From Bathymodiolus brooksi (Eukaryota; Mollusca; Bivalvia; Mytilida; Modiolidae): a stretch of 64,000 nt of DNA. A model generated the notes under the pieces. It was not told the DNA's origin. It saw nothing but the letters and a program-made list of their open reading frames with translations, and made no database searches. The stretch spans positions 93,618,031 to 93,682,030 of the forward strand of contig OY804584.1 in assembly GCA_963680875.1 (NCBI GenBank), given 5' to 3'. Made by a program: the position numbers and the translations under genes. Below, piece by piece: positions 36,546 to 50,900 of the stretch. How positions within the stretch are numbered: position 1 is the first letter of the stretch; the number at the start of each line of letters is the position of its first letter.

Positions 36546-38736
36546 TTGCCCCTTCAGTTGTCTCTAACATTTATTTACAGTGTCTCTGGATTGTCCATTC
36601 TTAATTGCCCCTTCAGTTGTCTCTAGCGTTTATTTACAGTGTCTCTGGATTTTCCATTCTGGATTGCCCCTTCAGTTGTCTCTAACCTTTACTTACAGTG
36701 TCTCTGGATTGTCCATTCTTGATTGCCCCTTCAGTTGTCTCTAATGTTTATTTATAGTGTTTCTGGATGATTGTCCATTCTTGATTGCTCCTTCAGTTTT
36801 CTCTAACGTTTATTTACAATGTCTCTGGATTGTCCATTCTTGATTGCCCCTTCAGTTATCTCTAACATTTATTTACAGTGTCTCTGGATTGTCCATTCTA
36901 GATTGCCCCTTCAGTTGTCTCTAACGTTTATTTACAGTGTCTCTGGATTTTCCATTCTTGATTGCCCCCTTCAGTTGTCTCTAACATTTATTTACAGTGT
37001 GTCTGGATTGTCCATTCTTAATTGCCCCTTCAGTTGTCTCTAGCGTTTATTTACAGTGTCTCTGGATTTTCCATTCTGGATTGCCCCTTCAGTTGTCTCT
37101 AACCTTTACTTACAGTGTCTCTGGATTGTCCATTCTTGATTGCCCCTTCAGTTGTCTCTAATGTTTATTTATAGTGTTTCTGGATGATTGTCCATTCTTG
37201 ATTGCTCCTTCAGTTTTCTCTAACGTTTATTTACAATGTCTCTGGATTGTCCATTCTTGATTGCCCCTTCAGTTATCTCTAACATTTATTTACAATGTCT
37301 CTGGATTGTCCATTCTAGATTGCCCCTTCAGTTGTCTCTAATGTTTATTTACAGTGTCTCTGGATTGTCCATTCTTGATTGCCCCTTCAGTTGTCTCTAA
37401 CGTTTATTTACAATGTCTCTGGATTGTCCATTCTAGATTTCCCCTTCAGTTGTCTCTAACATTTATTTACAGTGTCTCTGGATTGTCCATTCTTAATTGC
37501 CCCTTCAGTTGTCTCTAACGTTTATTTACAGTGTCTCTGGATTGTCCATTCTTAATTGCCCCTTCAGTTGTCTCTAACATTTATTTACAGTGTCTCTGGA
37601 TTTTCCATTCTTGATTGCCCCTTCAGTTGTCTCTAACGTTTACTTACAATGTCTCTGGATTGTCCATTCTTGATTGCCCCTTCAGTTGTCTCTAACATTT
37701 ATTTACAATGTCTCTGGATTGTCCATTCTTGATTGCCCTTCAGTTGTCTCTAACGTTTATTTACAATGTCTCTGGATTGTCCATTCTAGATTGCCCCTTC
37801 AGTTGTCTCTAACATTTATTTACAGTGTCTCTGGATTGTCCATTCTGGATTGCACCTTCAGTTGTCTCTAACGTTTACTTACAGTGTCTCTGGATTGTCA
37901 ATTCTCGATTGCTCCTTCAGTTTTCTCTAACGTTTATTTACAATGTCTCTGGATTTTCCATTCTTGATTGCCCCTTCAATTGTCTCTAATGTTTATTTAT
38001 AGTGTTTCTGAATGATTGTCCATTCTTGATTGCCCCTTCAGTTTTCTCTAACGTTTATTTACAATGTCTCTGGATTGTCCATTCTTGATTGCCCCTTCAG
38101 TTATCTCTAACATTTATTTACAGTGTCTCTGGATGTCCATTCTAGATTGCCCCTTCAGTTGTCCCAAACGTTTATTTACAGTGTCTCTGGATTTTCCATT
38201 CTTGATTGCCCCTTCAGTTGTCTCTAACGTTTATTTACAATGTCTCTGGATTGTCCATTCTTGATTTCCCTTTCAGTTGTCTCTAACGTTTATTTACAGT
38301 GTCTCTGGATAATCCATTCTTGATTTCCCCTTCAGTTTTCTCTAACGTTTATTTACAATGTCTCTGGATTGTCCATTCTTGATTGCCCCTTCAGTTGTCT
38401 CTAACGTTTATTTACAATGTCTCTGGATTTTCCATTCTAGATTGCCCTTTCAGTTGTCTCTAACGTTTATTAACAGTGTCTCTGGATTTTCCATTCTGGA
38501 TTGCCCCTTCAGTTGTCTCTAACGTTTACTTACAATGTCTCTGGATTTTCCATTCTGGATTGCCCCTTCAGTTGTCTCTAACGTTTACTTACAATGTCTC
38601 TGGATTGTCCATTCTGGATTGCCCCTTCAGTTGTCTCTAACGTTTACTTACAGTGTCTCTGGATTGTCCATTCTTGATTGCCCCTTCAGTTGTCTCTAAC
38701 ATTTATTTACAATGTCTCTGCATTGTCCATTCTTGA
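36546..38736 (+). repeat. Higher-order repeat B, copy 2 (2191 bp)
   Basis: Second copy of the 2191-bp unit. It carries the same odd monomers, including 'gtgtctggattg', the 'gatgtccattctag' deletion and 'tctctgcattgtcc'. Confidence 0.85.
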
Positions 38737-41700
38737 TTGCCCCTTCAGTTGTCTCTAATGGTTATTTATAGTGTTTCTGGATGATTGTCCATTCTTGATT
38801 GCCCCTTCAGTTTTCTCTAACGTTTATTTACAATGTCTCTGGATTGTCCATTCTTGATTGCCCCCTCAGTTATCTCTAACATTTATTTACAGTGTCTCTG
38901 GATTGTCCATTCTAGATTGCCCCTTCAGTTGTCTCTAACATTTATTTACAGAGTCTCTGGATTGTCCATTCTTGATTGCCCCTTCAGTTTTCTCTAACGT
39001 TTATTTACAGTGTCTCTGGATTGTCCATTCTTGATTGCCCCTTCAGTTGTCTCTAATGTTTATTTACAGTGTCTCTGGATTTTCCATTCTTGATTGCCCC
39101 TTCAGTTATCTCTAACATTTATTTACAGTGTTTCTGGATTGTACATTCTTGATTGCCCCATCAGTTTTCTCTAACGTTTATTTACAATGTCTCTGGATTG
39201 TCCATTCTAGATTGCCCCTTCAGTTGTCTCTAACATTTATTTACAGTGTCTCTGGATTGTCCATTCTTGATTGCCCATTCAGTTTTCTCTAACGTTTATT
39301 TACAATGTCTCTGGATTGTCCATTCTAGATTGCCCCTTCAGTTATCTCTAGTGTTTATTTACAGTGTCTCTGGATTGTCCATTCTTGATTGCCCCTTCAG
39401 TTTTCTCTAACGTTTATTTACAATGTCTCTGGATTGTCCATTCTTGATTGCCCCTTCAGTTTTCTCTAACGTTTATTTACAATGTCTCTGGATTGTCCAT
39501 TCTGGATTGCCCCTTCAGTTGTCTCTAAGGTTTATTTACAATGTCTCTGGATTGTCCATTCTTGATTACCCCTTCAGTTATCTCTAACATTTATTTACAA
39601 TGTCTCTGGATTGTCCATTCTAGATTGCCCCTTCAGTTGTCTCTAACATTTATTTACAGTGTCTCTGGATTGTCCATTCTTAATTGCCCCTTCAGTTGTC
39701 TCTAGCGTTTATTTACCGTGTCTCTGGATTTTCCATTCTGGATTGCCCCTTCAGTTGTCTCTAACCTTTACTTACAGTGTCTCTGGATTGTCCATTCTTG
39801 ATTGCCCCTTCAGTTGTCTCTAATGTTTATTTATAGTGTTTCTGGATGATTGTCCATTCTTGATTGCTCCTTCAGTTTTCTCTAACGTTTATTTACAATG
39901 TCTCTGGATTGTCCATTCTTGATTGCCCCTTCAGTTATCTCTAACATTTATTTACAGTGTCTCTGGATTGTCCATTCTAGATTGCCCCTTCAGTTGTCTC
40001 TAACGTTTATTTACAGTGTCTCTGGATTTTCCATTCTTGATTGCCCCTTCAGTTGTCTCTAACATTTATTTACAGTGTCTCTGGATTGTCCATTCTTAAT
40101 TGCCCCTTCAGTTGTCTCTAGCGTTTATTTACAGTGTCTCTGGATTTTCCATTCTGGATTGCCCCTTCAGTTGTCTCTAACCTTTACTTACAGTGTCTCT
40201 GGATTGTCCATTCTTGATTACCCCTTCAGTTGTCTCTAATGTTTATTAATAGTGTTTCTGGATGATTGTCCATTCTTGATTGCTCCTTCAGTTTTCTCTA
40301 ACGTTTATTTACAATGTCTCTGGATTGTCCATTCTTGATTGCCCCTTCAGTTATCTCTAACATTTATTTACAGTGTCTCTGGATTTTCCATTCTAGATTG
40401 CCCCTTCAGTTGTCTCTAACGTTTATTTACAGTGTCTCTGGATTGTCCATTCTTGATTGCCCCTTCAGTTGTCTCTAACATTTATTTACAGTGTCTCTGG
40501 ATTGTCCATTCTTGATTGCCCCTTCAGTTTTCTCTAACATTTATTTACAATGTCTCTGGATTGTCCATTCTTGATTGCCCCTTTAGGTTTCTCTAACGTT
40601 TATTTACAATGTCTCTGGATTTTCCATTCTTGATTGCCCCTTCAGTTATCTCTAACATTTATTTACAGCGTCTCTGGATTGTCCATTCTAGATTGCCCCT
40701 TCAGTTGTCTCTAACATTTATTTACAGTGTCTCTGGATTGTCCATTCTTGATTGTCCCTTCAGTTTTCTCTAACGTTTATTTACAGTGTCTCTGGATTGT
40801 CCATTCTTGATTGTCCCTTCAGTTTTCTCTAACGTTTATTTACAATGTCTCTGGATTGTCCATTCTGGATTTCCCCTTCAGTTGTCTCTAACGTTAATTT
40901 ACAATGTCTCTGGATTGTCCATTCTTGATTACCCCTTCAGTTATCTCTAACATTTATTTACAATGTCTCTGGATTGTCCATTCTAGATTGCCCCTTCAGT
41001 TGTCTCTAACCTTTACTTACAGTGTCTCTGGATTGTCCATTCTTGATTGCCCCTTCAGTTGTCTCTAATGTTTATTTATAGTGTTTCTGGATGATTGTCC
41101 ATTCTTGATTGCTCCTTCAGTTTTCTCTAACGTTTATTTACAATGTCTCTGGATTGTCCATTCTTGATTGCCCCTTCAGTTATCTCTAACATTTATTTAC
41201 AATGTCTCTGGATTGTCCATTCTAGATTGCCCCTTCAGTTGTCTCTAACGTTTATTTACAGTGTCTCTGGATTGTCCATTCTTGATTGCCCCTTCAGTTG
41301 TCTCTAATGTTTATTTACAGTGTCTCTGGTTTGTCCATTCTTGATTGCCCCTTCAGTTTTCTCTAACATTTATTTACAATGTCTCTGGATTGTCCATTCT
41401 TGATTGCCCCTTCAGGTTTCTCTAACGTTTATTTACAATGTCTCTGGATTGTCCATTCTTGATTGCCCCTTCAGTTATCTCTAACATTTATTTACAGTGT
41501 CTCTGGATTGTCCATTCTAGATTGCCCCTTCAGTTGTCTCTAACATTTATTTACAATGTCTCTGGATTGTCCATTCTTAATTGCCCCTTCAGTTGTCTCT
41601 AACGTTTATTTACAGTGTCTCTGGATTGTCCATTCTAGATTGCCCCTTCAGTTGTCTCTAACGTTTATTTACAGTGTCTCTGGATTGTCCATTCTAGATT

Positions 41701-42195
41701 GCCCCTTCAGTTGTCTCTAACGTTTATTTACAGTGCCTCTGGATTGTCCATTCTTGATTGCCCCTTCAGTTGTCTCTAATGTTTATTTACAGTGTTTCTG
41801 GATGATTGTCCATTCTTGATTGCTCCTTCAGTTTTCTCTAACGTTTATTTACAATGTCTCTGGATTTTCCATTCTTGATTGTCCCTTCAGTTATCTAACA
41901 TTTACTTACAGTGTCTCTGGATTGTCCATTCTTGATTGCCCCTTCAGTTTTCTCTAACGTTTATTTACAATGTCTCTGGATTGTCCATTCTTGATTGTCC
42001 CTTCAGTTGTCTCTAATGTTTATTTACAGTGTCTCTGGATTGTCCATTCTTGATTGCTCCTTCAGGTTTCTCTAACGTTTATTTACAATGTCTCTGCATT
42101 TTCCATTCTTGATTGCTCCTTCAGTTTTCTCTAACATTTATTTACAGTGTCTCTGGATTGTCCATTCTTGATTGCTCCTTCAGGTTTCTCTAACG

Positions 42196-44362
42196 TTTAT
42201 TTACAATGTCTCTGGATTTTCCATTCTTGATTGCCCCTTCAGTTATCTCTAACGTTTATTTACAATGTCTCTGGATTGTCCATTCTTGATTGCCCCTTCT
42301 GTTGTCTCTAATGTTTATTTACAGTGTCTCTGGATTTTCCATTCTTGATTGCTCCTTCCGGTTTCTCTAACGTTTATTTACAGTGTCTCTGGATTTTCCA
42401 TTCTTGATAGCTCCTTCCGATTTCTCTAACGTTTATTTACAGTGTCTCTGGATTGTCCATTTTTGATTGCTCCTTCAGGTTTCTCTAACGTTTATTTACA
42501 ATGTCTCTGGCTGATTGTCCATTCTTGATTGCTCCTTCAGGTTTCTCTAACGTTTATTTACAATGTCTCTGGATGATTGTCCATTCTTGATTGCTCCTTC
42601 AGGTGTCTCTAACGTTTATTTACAGTGTCTCTGGATGATTGTCCATTCTTGATTGCTCCTTCAGGTTTCTCTAACGTTTATTTACAATGTCTCTGGATGA
42701 TTGTCCATTCTTGATTGCTCCTTCAGTTGTCTCTAATGTTTATTTACAGTGTCTCTGGATTTTCCATTCTTGATTGCTCCTTCAGGTTTCTCTAACGTTT
42801 ATTTACAGTGTCTCTGAATTTTCCATTCTTGATTGCTCCTTCCGGTTTCTCTAACGTTTATTTACAGTGTCTCTGGATTTTCCATTCTTGATTGCTCCTT
42901 CCGATTTCTCTAACGTTTATTTACAGTATCTCTGGATTGTCCATTCTTGATTGCTCCTTCAGGTTTCTCTAACGTTTATTTACAATGTCTCTGGATTGTC
43001 CATTCTTGATTGCCCCTTCAGTTGTCTCTAACGTTTATTTACAGTGTCTCTGGATTGTCCATTCTTGATTGCTCCTTCAGTTATCTCTAACACTTATTTA
43101 CAATGTCTCTGGATGATTGTCCATTCTTGATTGCTCCTTCAGGTTTCTCTAACGTTTATTTACAATGTCTCTGGATGATTGTCCATTCTTGATTGCTCCT
43201 TCAGTTGTCTCTAACGTTTATTTACAGTGTCTCTGGATTGTCCATTCTTGATTGCTCCTTCAGTTGTCTCTAACGTTTATTTACCAGTGTCTCTGGATGA
43301 GTGTCCATTCTTGATTGCCCCTTCAGTTTTCTCTAACGTTTATTTACAATGTCTCTGGATGAGTGTCCATTCTTGATTGCCCCTTCAGTTGTCTCTATTG
43401 TTTATTTACAATGTCTCTGGATTGTCCATTCTTGATTGCCCCTTCAGGTTTCTCTAACATTTATTTACAATGTCTCTGGATTGTCCATTCTTGATTGCTC
43501 CTTCAGGTTTCTCTAACATTTATTTACAGTGTCTCTGGATTGTCCATTCTTGATTGCCCCTTCAGTTTTCTCTAACGTTTATTTAAAGTGTCTCTGGATT
43601 GTCCATTCTTGATTGCTCCTTCAGTTGTCTCTAATGTTTATTTACAGTGTCTCTGGATGATTGTCCATTCTTGATTGCTCCTTCAGGTTTCTCTAACGTT
43701 TATTTACAATGTCTCTGGATGATTGTCCATTCTTGATTGCTCCTTCAGGTATCTCTAACGTTTATTTACAATGTCTCTGGATTGTCCATTCTTGATTGCC
43801 CCTTCAGTTGTCTCTAATGTTTATTTACAGTGTCTCTGGATTGTCCATTCTTGATTGCCCCTTCAGTTGTCTCTAACGTTTATTTACAGTGTCTCTGGAT
43901 TTTCCATTCTTGATTGCTCCTTCAGGTTTCTCTAACGTTTATTTACATTGTCTCTGGATTTTCCATTCTTGATTGCTCCTTCCGGTTTCTCTAACGTTTA
44001 TTTACAATGTCTCTGGATGATTGTCCATTCTTGATTGCTCCTTCAGGTTTCTCTAACGTTTATTTACAGTGTCTCTGGATGATTGTCCATTCTTGATTGC
44101 TCCTTCAGGTTTCTCTAACGTTTATTTACAATGTCTCTGGATTGTCCATTCTTGATTGCCCCTTCAGTTGTCTCTAACGTTTATTTACAGTGTCTCTGGA
44201 TTGTCCATTCTTGATTGCTCCTTCAGTTATCTCTAACATTTATTTACAATGTCTCTGGATGATTGTCCATTCTTGATTGCTCCTTCAGGTTTCTCTAACG
44301 TTTATTTACAGTGTCTCTGGATGATTGTCCATTATTGATTGCTCCTTCAGTTGTCTCTAACG
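42196..44362 (+). repeat. Higher-order repeat C, copy 1 (2167 bp)
   Basis: Offset 2167 bp to the next copy. Shared marks are 'ccccttctgttgtc' (42300 and 44467), 'gatagctccttccgat', 'ctctggctgattg' and 'attattgattgctcc'. This block is rich in 62-bp GATGATTG monomers and CTCC/CAGG variants, unlike the region before about 42 kb. Confidence 0.85.
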
Positions 44363-46529
44363 TTTATTTACAATGTCTCTGGATTTTCCATTCTTGATTG
44401 CCCCTTCAGTTATCTCTAACGTTTATTTACAATGTCTCTGGATTGTCCATTCTTGATTGCCCCTTCTGTTGTCTCTAATGTTTATTTACAGTGTCTCTGG
44501 ATTTTCCATTCTTGATTGCTCCTTCCGGTTTCTCTAACGTTTATTTACAGTGTCTCTGGATTTTCCATTCTTGATAGCTCCTTCCGATTTCTCTAACGTT
44601 TATTTACAGTGTCTCTGGATTGTCCATTTTTGATTGCTCCTTCAGGTTTCTCTAACGTTTATTTACAATGTCTCTGGCTGATTGTCCATTCTTGATTGCT
44701 CCTTCAGGTTTCTCTAACGTTTATTTACAATGTCTCTGGATGATTGTCCATTCTTGATTGCTCCTTCAGGTGTCTCTAACGTTTATTTACAGTGTCTCTG
44801 GATGATTGTCCATTCTTGATTGCTCCTTCAGGTTTCTCTAACGTTTATTTACAATGTCTCTGGATGATTGTCCATTCTTGATTGCTCCTTCAGTTGTCTC
44901 TAATGTTTATTTACAGTGTCTCTGGATTTTCCATTCTTGATTGCTCCTTCAGGTTTCTCTAACGTTTATTTACAGTGTCTCTGAATTTTCCATTCTTGAT
45001 TGCTCCTTCCGGTTTCTCTAACGTTTATTTACAGTGTCTCTGGATTTTCCATTCTTGATTGCTCCTTCCGATTTCTCTAACGTTTATATACAGTATCTCT
45101 GGATTGTCCATTCTTGATTGCTCCTTCAGGTTTCTCTAACGTTTATTTACAATGTCTCTGGATTGTCCATTCTTGATTGCCCCTTCAGTTGTCTCTAACG
45201 TTTATTTACAGTGTCTCTGGATTGTCCATTCTTGATTGCTCCTTCAGTTATCTCTAACACTTATTTACAATGTCTCTGGATGATTGTCCATTCTTGATTG
45301 CTCCTTCAGGTTTCTCTAACGTTTATTTACAATGTCTCTGGATGATTGTCCATTCTTGATTGCTCCTTCAGTTGTCTCTAACGTTTATTTACAGTGTCTC
45401 TGGATTGTCCATTCTTGATTGCTCCTTCAGTTGTCTCTAACGTTTATTTACCAGTGTCTCTGGATGAGTGTCCATTCTTGATTGCCCCTTCAGTTTTCTC
45501 TAACGTTTATTTACAATGTCTCTGGATGAGTGTCCATTCTTGATTGCCCCTTCAGTTGTCTCTATTGTTTATTTACAATGTCTCTGGATTGTCCATTCTT
45601 GATTGCCCCTTCAGGTTTCTCTAACATTTATTTACAATGTCTCTGGATTGTCCATTCTTGATTGCTCCTTCAGGTTTCTCTAACATTTATTTACAGTGTC
45701 TCTGGATTGTCCATTCTTGATTGCCCCTTCAGTTTTCTCTAACGTTTATTTAAAGTGTCTCTGGATTGTCCATTCTTGATTGCTCCTTCAGTTGTCTCTA
45801 ATGTTTATTTACAGTGTCTCTGGATGATTGTCCATTCTTGATTGCTCCTTCAGGTTTCTCTAACGTTTATTTACAATGTCTCTGGATGATTGTCCATTCT
45901 TGATTGCTCCTTCAGGTATCTCTAACGTTTATTTACAATGTCTCTGGATTGTCCATTCTTGATTGCCCCTTCAGTTGTCTCTAATGTTTATTTACAGTGT
46001 CTCTGGATTGTCCATTCTTGATTGCCCCTTCAGTTGTCTCTAACGTTTATTTACAGTGTCTCTGGATTTTCCATTCTTGATTGCTCCTTCAGGTTTCTCT
46101 AACGTTTATTTACATTGTCTCTGGATTTTCCATTCTTGATTGCTCCTTCCGGTTTCTCTAACGTTTATTTACAATGTCTCTGGATGATTGTCCATTCTTG
46201 ATTGCTCCTTCAGGTTTCTCTAACGTTTATTTACAATGTCTCTGGATGATTGTCCATTCTTGATTGCTCCTTCAGGTTTCTCTAACGTTTATTTACAATG
46301 TCTCTGGATTGTCCATTCTTGATTGCCCCTTCAGTTGTCTCTAACGTTTATTTACAGTGTCTCTGGATTGTCCATTCTTGATTGCTCCTTCAGTTATCTC
46401 TAACATTTATTTACAATGTCTCTGGATGATTGTCCATTCTTGATTGCTCCTTCAGGTTTCTCTAACGTTTATTTACAGTGTCTCTGGATGATTGTCCATT
46501 ATTGATTGCTCCTTCAGTTGTCTCTAACG
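44363..46529 (+). repeat. Higher-order repeat C, copy 2 (2167 bp)
   Basis: Near-identical to copy 1. One private change is 'tttatatacagtatc' at about 45085, where copy 1 has 'tttatttacagtatc'. Confidence 0.85.
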
Positions 46530-47939
46530 TTTATTTACAATGTCTCTGGATGATTGTCCATTCTTGATTGCTCCTTCAGTTGTCTCTAACGTTTATTTAC
46601 AGTGTCTCTGGATTAGTGTCCATTCTTGATTGCCCCTTCAGTTTTCTCTAACGTTCATTTACAATGTCTCTGGATTGTCCATTCTTGATTGCCCCTTCAG
46701 TTGTCTCTATTGTTTATTTACAGTGTCTCTGGATTTTCCATTCTTGATTGCTCCTTCAGGTATCTCTAACGTTTATTTACAATGTCTCTGGATTTTCCAA
46801 TCTTGATTGCCCCTTCAGTTATCTCTAACATTTATTTAAAGTTTCTCTGGATTGTCCATTCTTGATTGCCCCTTCAGTTTTCTCTAACGTTTATTTACAA
46901 TGTCTCTGGATTGTCCATTCTTGATTGCCCCTTCAGTTGTCTCTAATGTTTATTTACAGTGTCTCTGGATTGTCCATTCTTGATTGCCCCTTCAGTTGTC
47001 TCTAACGTTTATTTACAGTGTCTCTGGATTTTCCATTCTTGATTGCTCCTTCAGGTTTCTCTAACGTTTATTTACATTGTCTCTGGATTTTCCATTCTTA
47101 ATTGCTCCTTCCGGTTTCTCTAACGTTTATTTACAATGTCTCTGGATGATTGTCCATTCTTGATTGCTCCTTCAGGTTTCTCTAACGTTTATTTACAATG
47201 TCTCTGGATTGTCCATTCTTGATTGCCCCTTCAGTTGTCTCTAACGTTTATTTACAGTGTCTCTGGATTGTCCATTCTTGATTGCTCCTTCAGTTATCTC
47301 TAACGTTTATTTACAATGTCTCTGGATGATTGTCCATTCTTGATTGCTCCTTCAGGTTTCTCTAACGTTTATTTACAGTGTCTCTGGATGATTGTCCATT
47401 CTTGATTGCTCCTTCAGTTGTCTCTAACGTTTATTTACAGTGTCTCTGGATTGTCCATTCTTGATTGCTCCTTGAGTTGTCTCTAACGTTTATTTACCAG
47501 TGTCTCTGGATGAGTGTCCATTCTTGATTGCCCCTTCAGTTTTCTCTAACGTTTATTTACAATATCTCTGGATTGTCCATTCTTGATTGCCCCTTCAGTT
47601 GTCTCTATTGTTTATTTACAATGTCTCTGGATTGTCCATTCTTGATTGCCCCTTCAGGTTTCTCTAAAATTTATTTACAATGTCTCTGGATTTTCCATTC
47701 TTGATAGCCCCTTCAGTTATCTCTAACATTTATTTACAGTGTCTCTGGATTGTCCATTCTTGATTGCCCCTTCAGTTTTCTCTAACGTTTATTTAAAGTG
47801 TCTCTGGATTGTCCATTCTTGATTGCTCCTTCAGTTGTCTCTAATGTTTATTTACAGTGTCTCTGGATGATTGTCCATTCTTGATAGCTTCTTCAGGTTT
47901 CTCTAACGTTTATTTACAGTGTCTCTGGATGACTGTCCA

Positions 47940-50900
47940 TTCTTGATTGCTCCTTCAGTTGTCTCTAACGTTTATTTACAGTGTCTCTGGATGAGTGTCC
48001 ATTCTTGATTGCCCCTTCAGTTTTCTCTAACGTTTATTTACAATGTGTCTGGATTGTCCATTCTTGATTGCCCCTTCAGTTGTCTCTATTGTTTATTTAC
48101 AGTGTCTCTGGATTGTCCATTCTTGATTGCTCCTTCAGTTGTCTCTAACGTTTATTTACAGTGTCTCTGGATGATTGTCCATTCTTGATTGCTCCTTCAG
48201 GTATCTCTAACGTTTATTTACAATGTCTCTGGATTTTCCAATCTTGATTGCCCCTTCAGTTATCTCTAACATTTATTTACAGTGTCTCTGGATTGTCCAT
48301 TCTTGATTGCCCCTTCAGTTTTCTCTAACGTTTATTTACAATGTCTCTGGATTGTCCATTCTTGATTGCCCCTTCAGTTGTCTCTAATGTTTATTTACAG
48401 TGTCTCTGGATTGTCCATTCTTGATTGCCCCTTCAGTTGTCTCTATTGTTTATTTACAATGTCTCTGGATTTTCCATTCTTGATTGCTCCTTCAGGTTTC
48501 TCTAACGTTTATTTACAGTGTCTCTGGATTGTCCATTCTTGATTGCTCCTTCAGGTTTCTCTAACGTTTATTTACATTGTCTCTGGATTTTCCATTCTTG
48601 ATTGCTCCTTCCGGTTTCTCTAACGTTTATTTACAATGTCTCTGGATGATTGTCCATTCTTGATTGCTCCTTCAGGTTTCTCTAACGTTTATTTACAATG
48701 TCTCTGGATGATTGTCCATTCTTGATTGCTCCTTCAGGTTTCTCTAACGTTTATTTACAATGTCTCTGGATTGTCCATTCTTGATTGCCCCCTCAGTTGT
48801 CTCTAACGTTTATTTACAGTGTCTCTGGATTGTCCATTCTTGATTGCTCCTTCAGTTATCTCTAACATTTATTTACAATGTCTCTGGATGATTGTCCATT
48901 CTTGATTGCTCCTTCAGGTTTCTCTAACGTTTATTTACAGTGTCTCTGGATGATTGTCCATTTTTGATTGCTCCTTCAGTTGTCTCTAACGTTTATTTAC
49001 AGTGTCTCTGGATTGTCCATTCTTGATTGCTCCTTCAGTTGTCTTTAACGTTTATTTACCAGTGTCTCTGGATGAGTGACCATTCTTGATTGCCCCTTCA
49101 GTTTTCTCTAACGTTTATTTACAATGTCTCTGGATTGTCCATTCTTGATTGCCCCTTCAGTTGTCTCTATTGTTTATTTACAATGTCTCTGGATTGTCCA
49201 TTCTTGATTGCCCCTTCAGGTTTCTCTAACGTTTATTTACAATGTCTCTGGATTTTCCAATCTTGATTGCCCCTTTAGTTATCTCTAACATTTATTTACA
49301 GTGTCTCTGGATTGTCCATTCTTGATTGCCCCTTCAGTTTTCTCTAACGTTTATTTACAATGTCTCTGGATTGTCCATTCTTGATTGCCCCTTCAGTTGT
49401 CTCTAATGTTTATTTACAGTGTCTCTGGATTGTCCATTCTTGATTGCCCCTTCAGTTGTCTCTATTGTTTATTTACAATGTCTCTGGATTTTCCATTCTT
49501 GATTGCTCCTTCAGGTTTCTCTAACGTTTATTTACAGTGTCTCTGGATTGTCCATTCTTGATTGCTCCTTCAGGTTTCTCTAACGTTTATTTACATTGTC
49601 TCTGGATTTTCCATTCTTGATTGCTCTTTCCGGTTTCTCTAACGTTTATTTACAATGTCTCTGGATGATTGTCCATTCTTGATTGCTCCTTCAGTTGTCT
49701 CTAACGTTTATTTACAGTGTCTCTGGATGAGTGTCCATTCTTGATTGCCCCTTCAGTTTTCTCTAACGTTTATTTACAATGTGTCTGGATTGTCCATTCT
49801 TGATTGCCCCTTCAGTTGTCTCTATTGTTTATTTACAGTGTCTCTGGATTGTCCATTCTTGATTGCTCATTCAGTTGTCTCTAACGTTTATTTACAGTGT
49901 CTCTGGATGATTGTCCATTCTTGATTGCTCCTTCAGGTATCTCTAACGTTTATTTACAATGTCTCTGGATTTTCCAATCTTGATTGCCCCTTCAGTTATC
50001 TCTAACATTTATTTACAGTGTCTCTGGATTGTCCATTCTTGATTGCCCCTTCAGTTTTCTCTAACGTTTATTTACAATGTCTCTGGATTGTCCATTCTTG
50101 ATTGCCCCTTCAGTTGTCTCTAATGTTTATTTACAGTGTCTCTGGATTGTCCATTCTTGATTGCCCCTTCAGTTGTCTCTAATGTTTATTTACAATGTCT
50201 CTGGATTTTCCATTCTTGATTGCTCCTTCAGGTTTCTCTAACGTTTATTTACAGTGTCTCTGGATTGTCCATTCTTGATTGCTCCTTCAGGTTTCTCTAA
50301 CGTTTATTTACATTGTCTCTGGATTTTCCATTCTTGATTGCTCCTTCCGGTTTCTCTAACGTTTATTTACAATGTCTCTGGATGATTGTCCATTCTTGAT
50401 TGCTCCTTCAGGTTTCTCTAACGTTTATTTACAATGTCTCTGGATGATTGTCCATTCTTGATTGCTCCTTCAGGTTTCTCTAACGTTTATTTACAATGTC
50501 TCTGGATTGTCCATTCTTGATTGCCCCCTCAGTTGTCTCTAACGTTTATTTACAGTGTCTCTGGATTGTCCATTCTTGATTGCTCCTTCAGTTATCTCTA
50601 ACATTTATTTACAATGTCTCTGGATGATTGTCCATTCTTGATTGCTCCTTCAGGTTTCTCTAACGTTTATTTACAGTGTCTCTGGATGATTGTCCATTCT
50701 TGATTGCTCCTTCAGTTGTCTCTAACGTTTATTTACAGTGTCTCTGGATTGTCCATTCTTGATTGCTCCTTCAGTTGTCTTTAACGTTTATTTACCAGTG
50801 TCTCTGGATGAGTGACCATTCTTGATTGCCCCTTCAGTTTTCTCTAACGTTTATGTACAATGTCTCTGGATTGTCCATTCTTGATTGCCCCTTCAGTTGT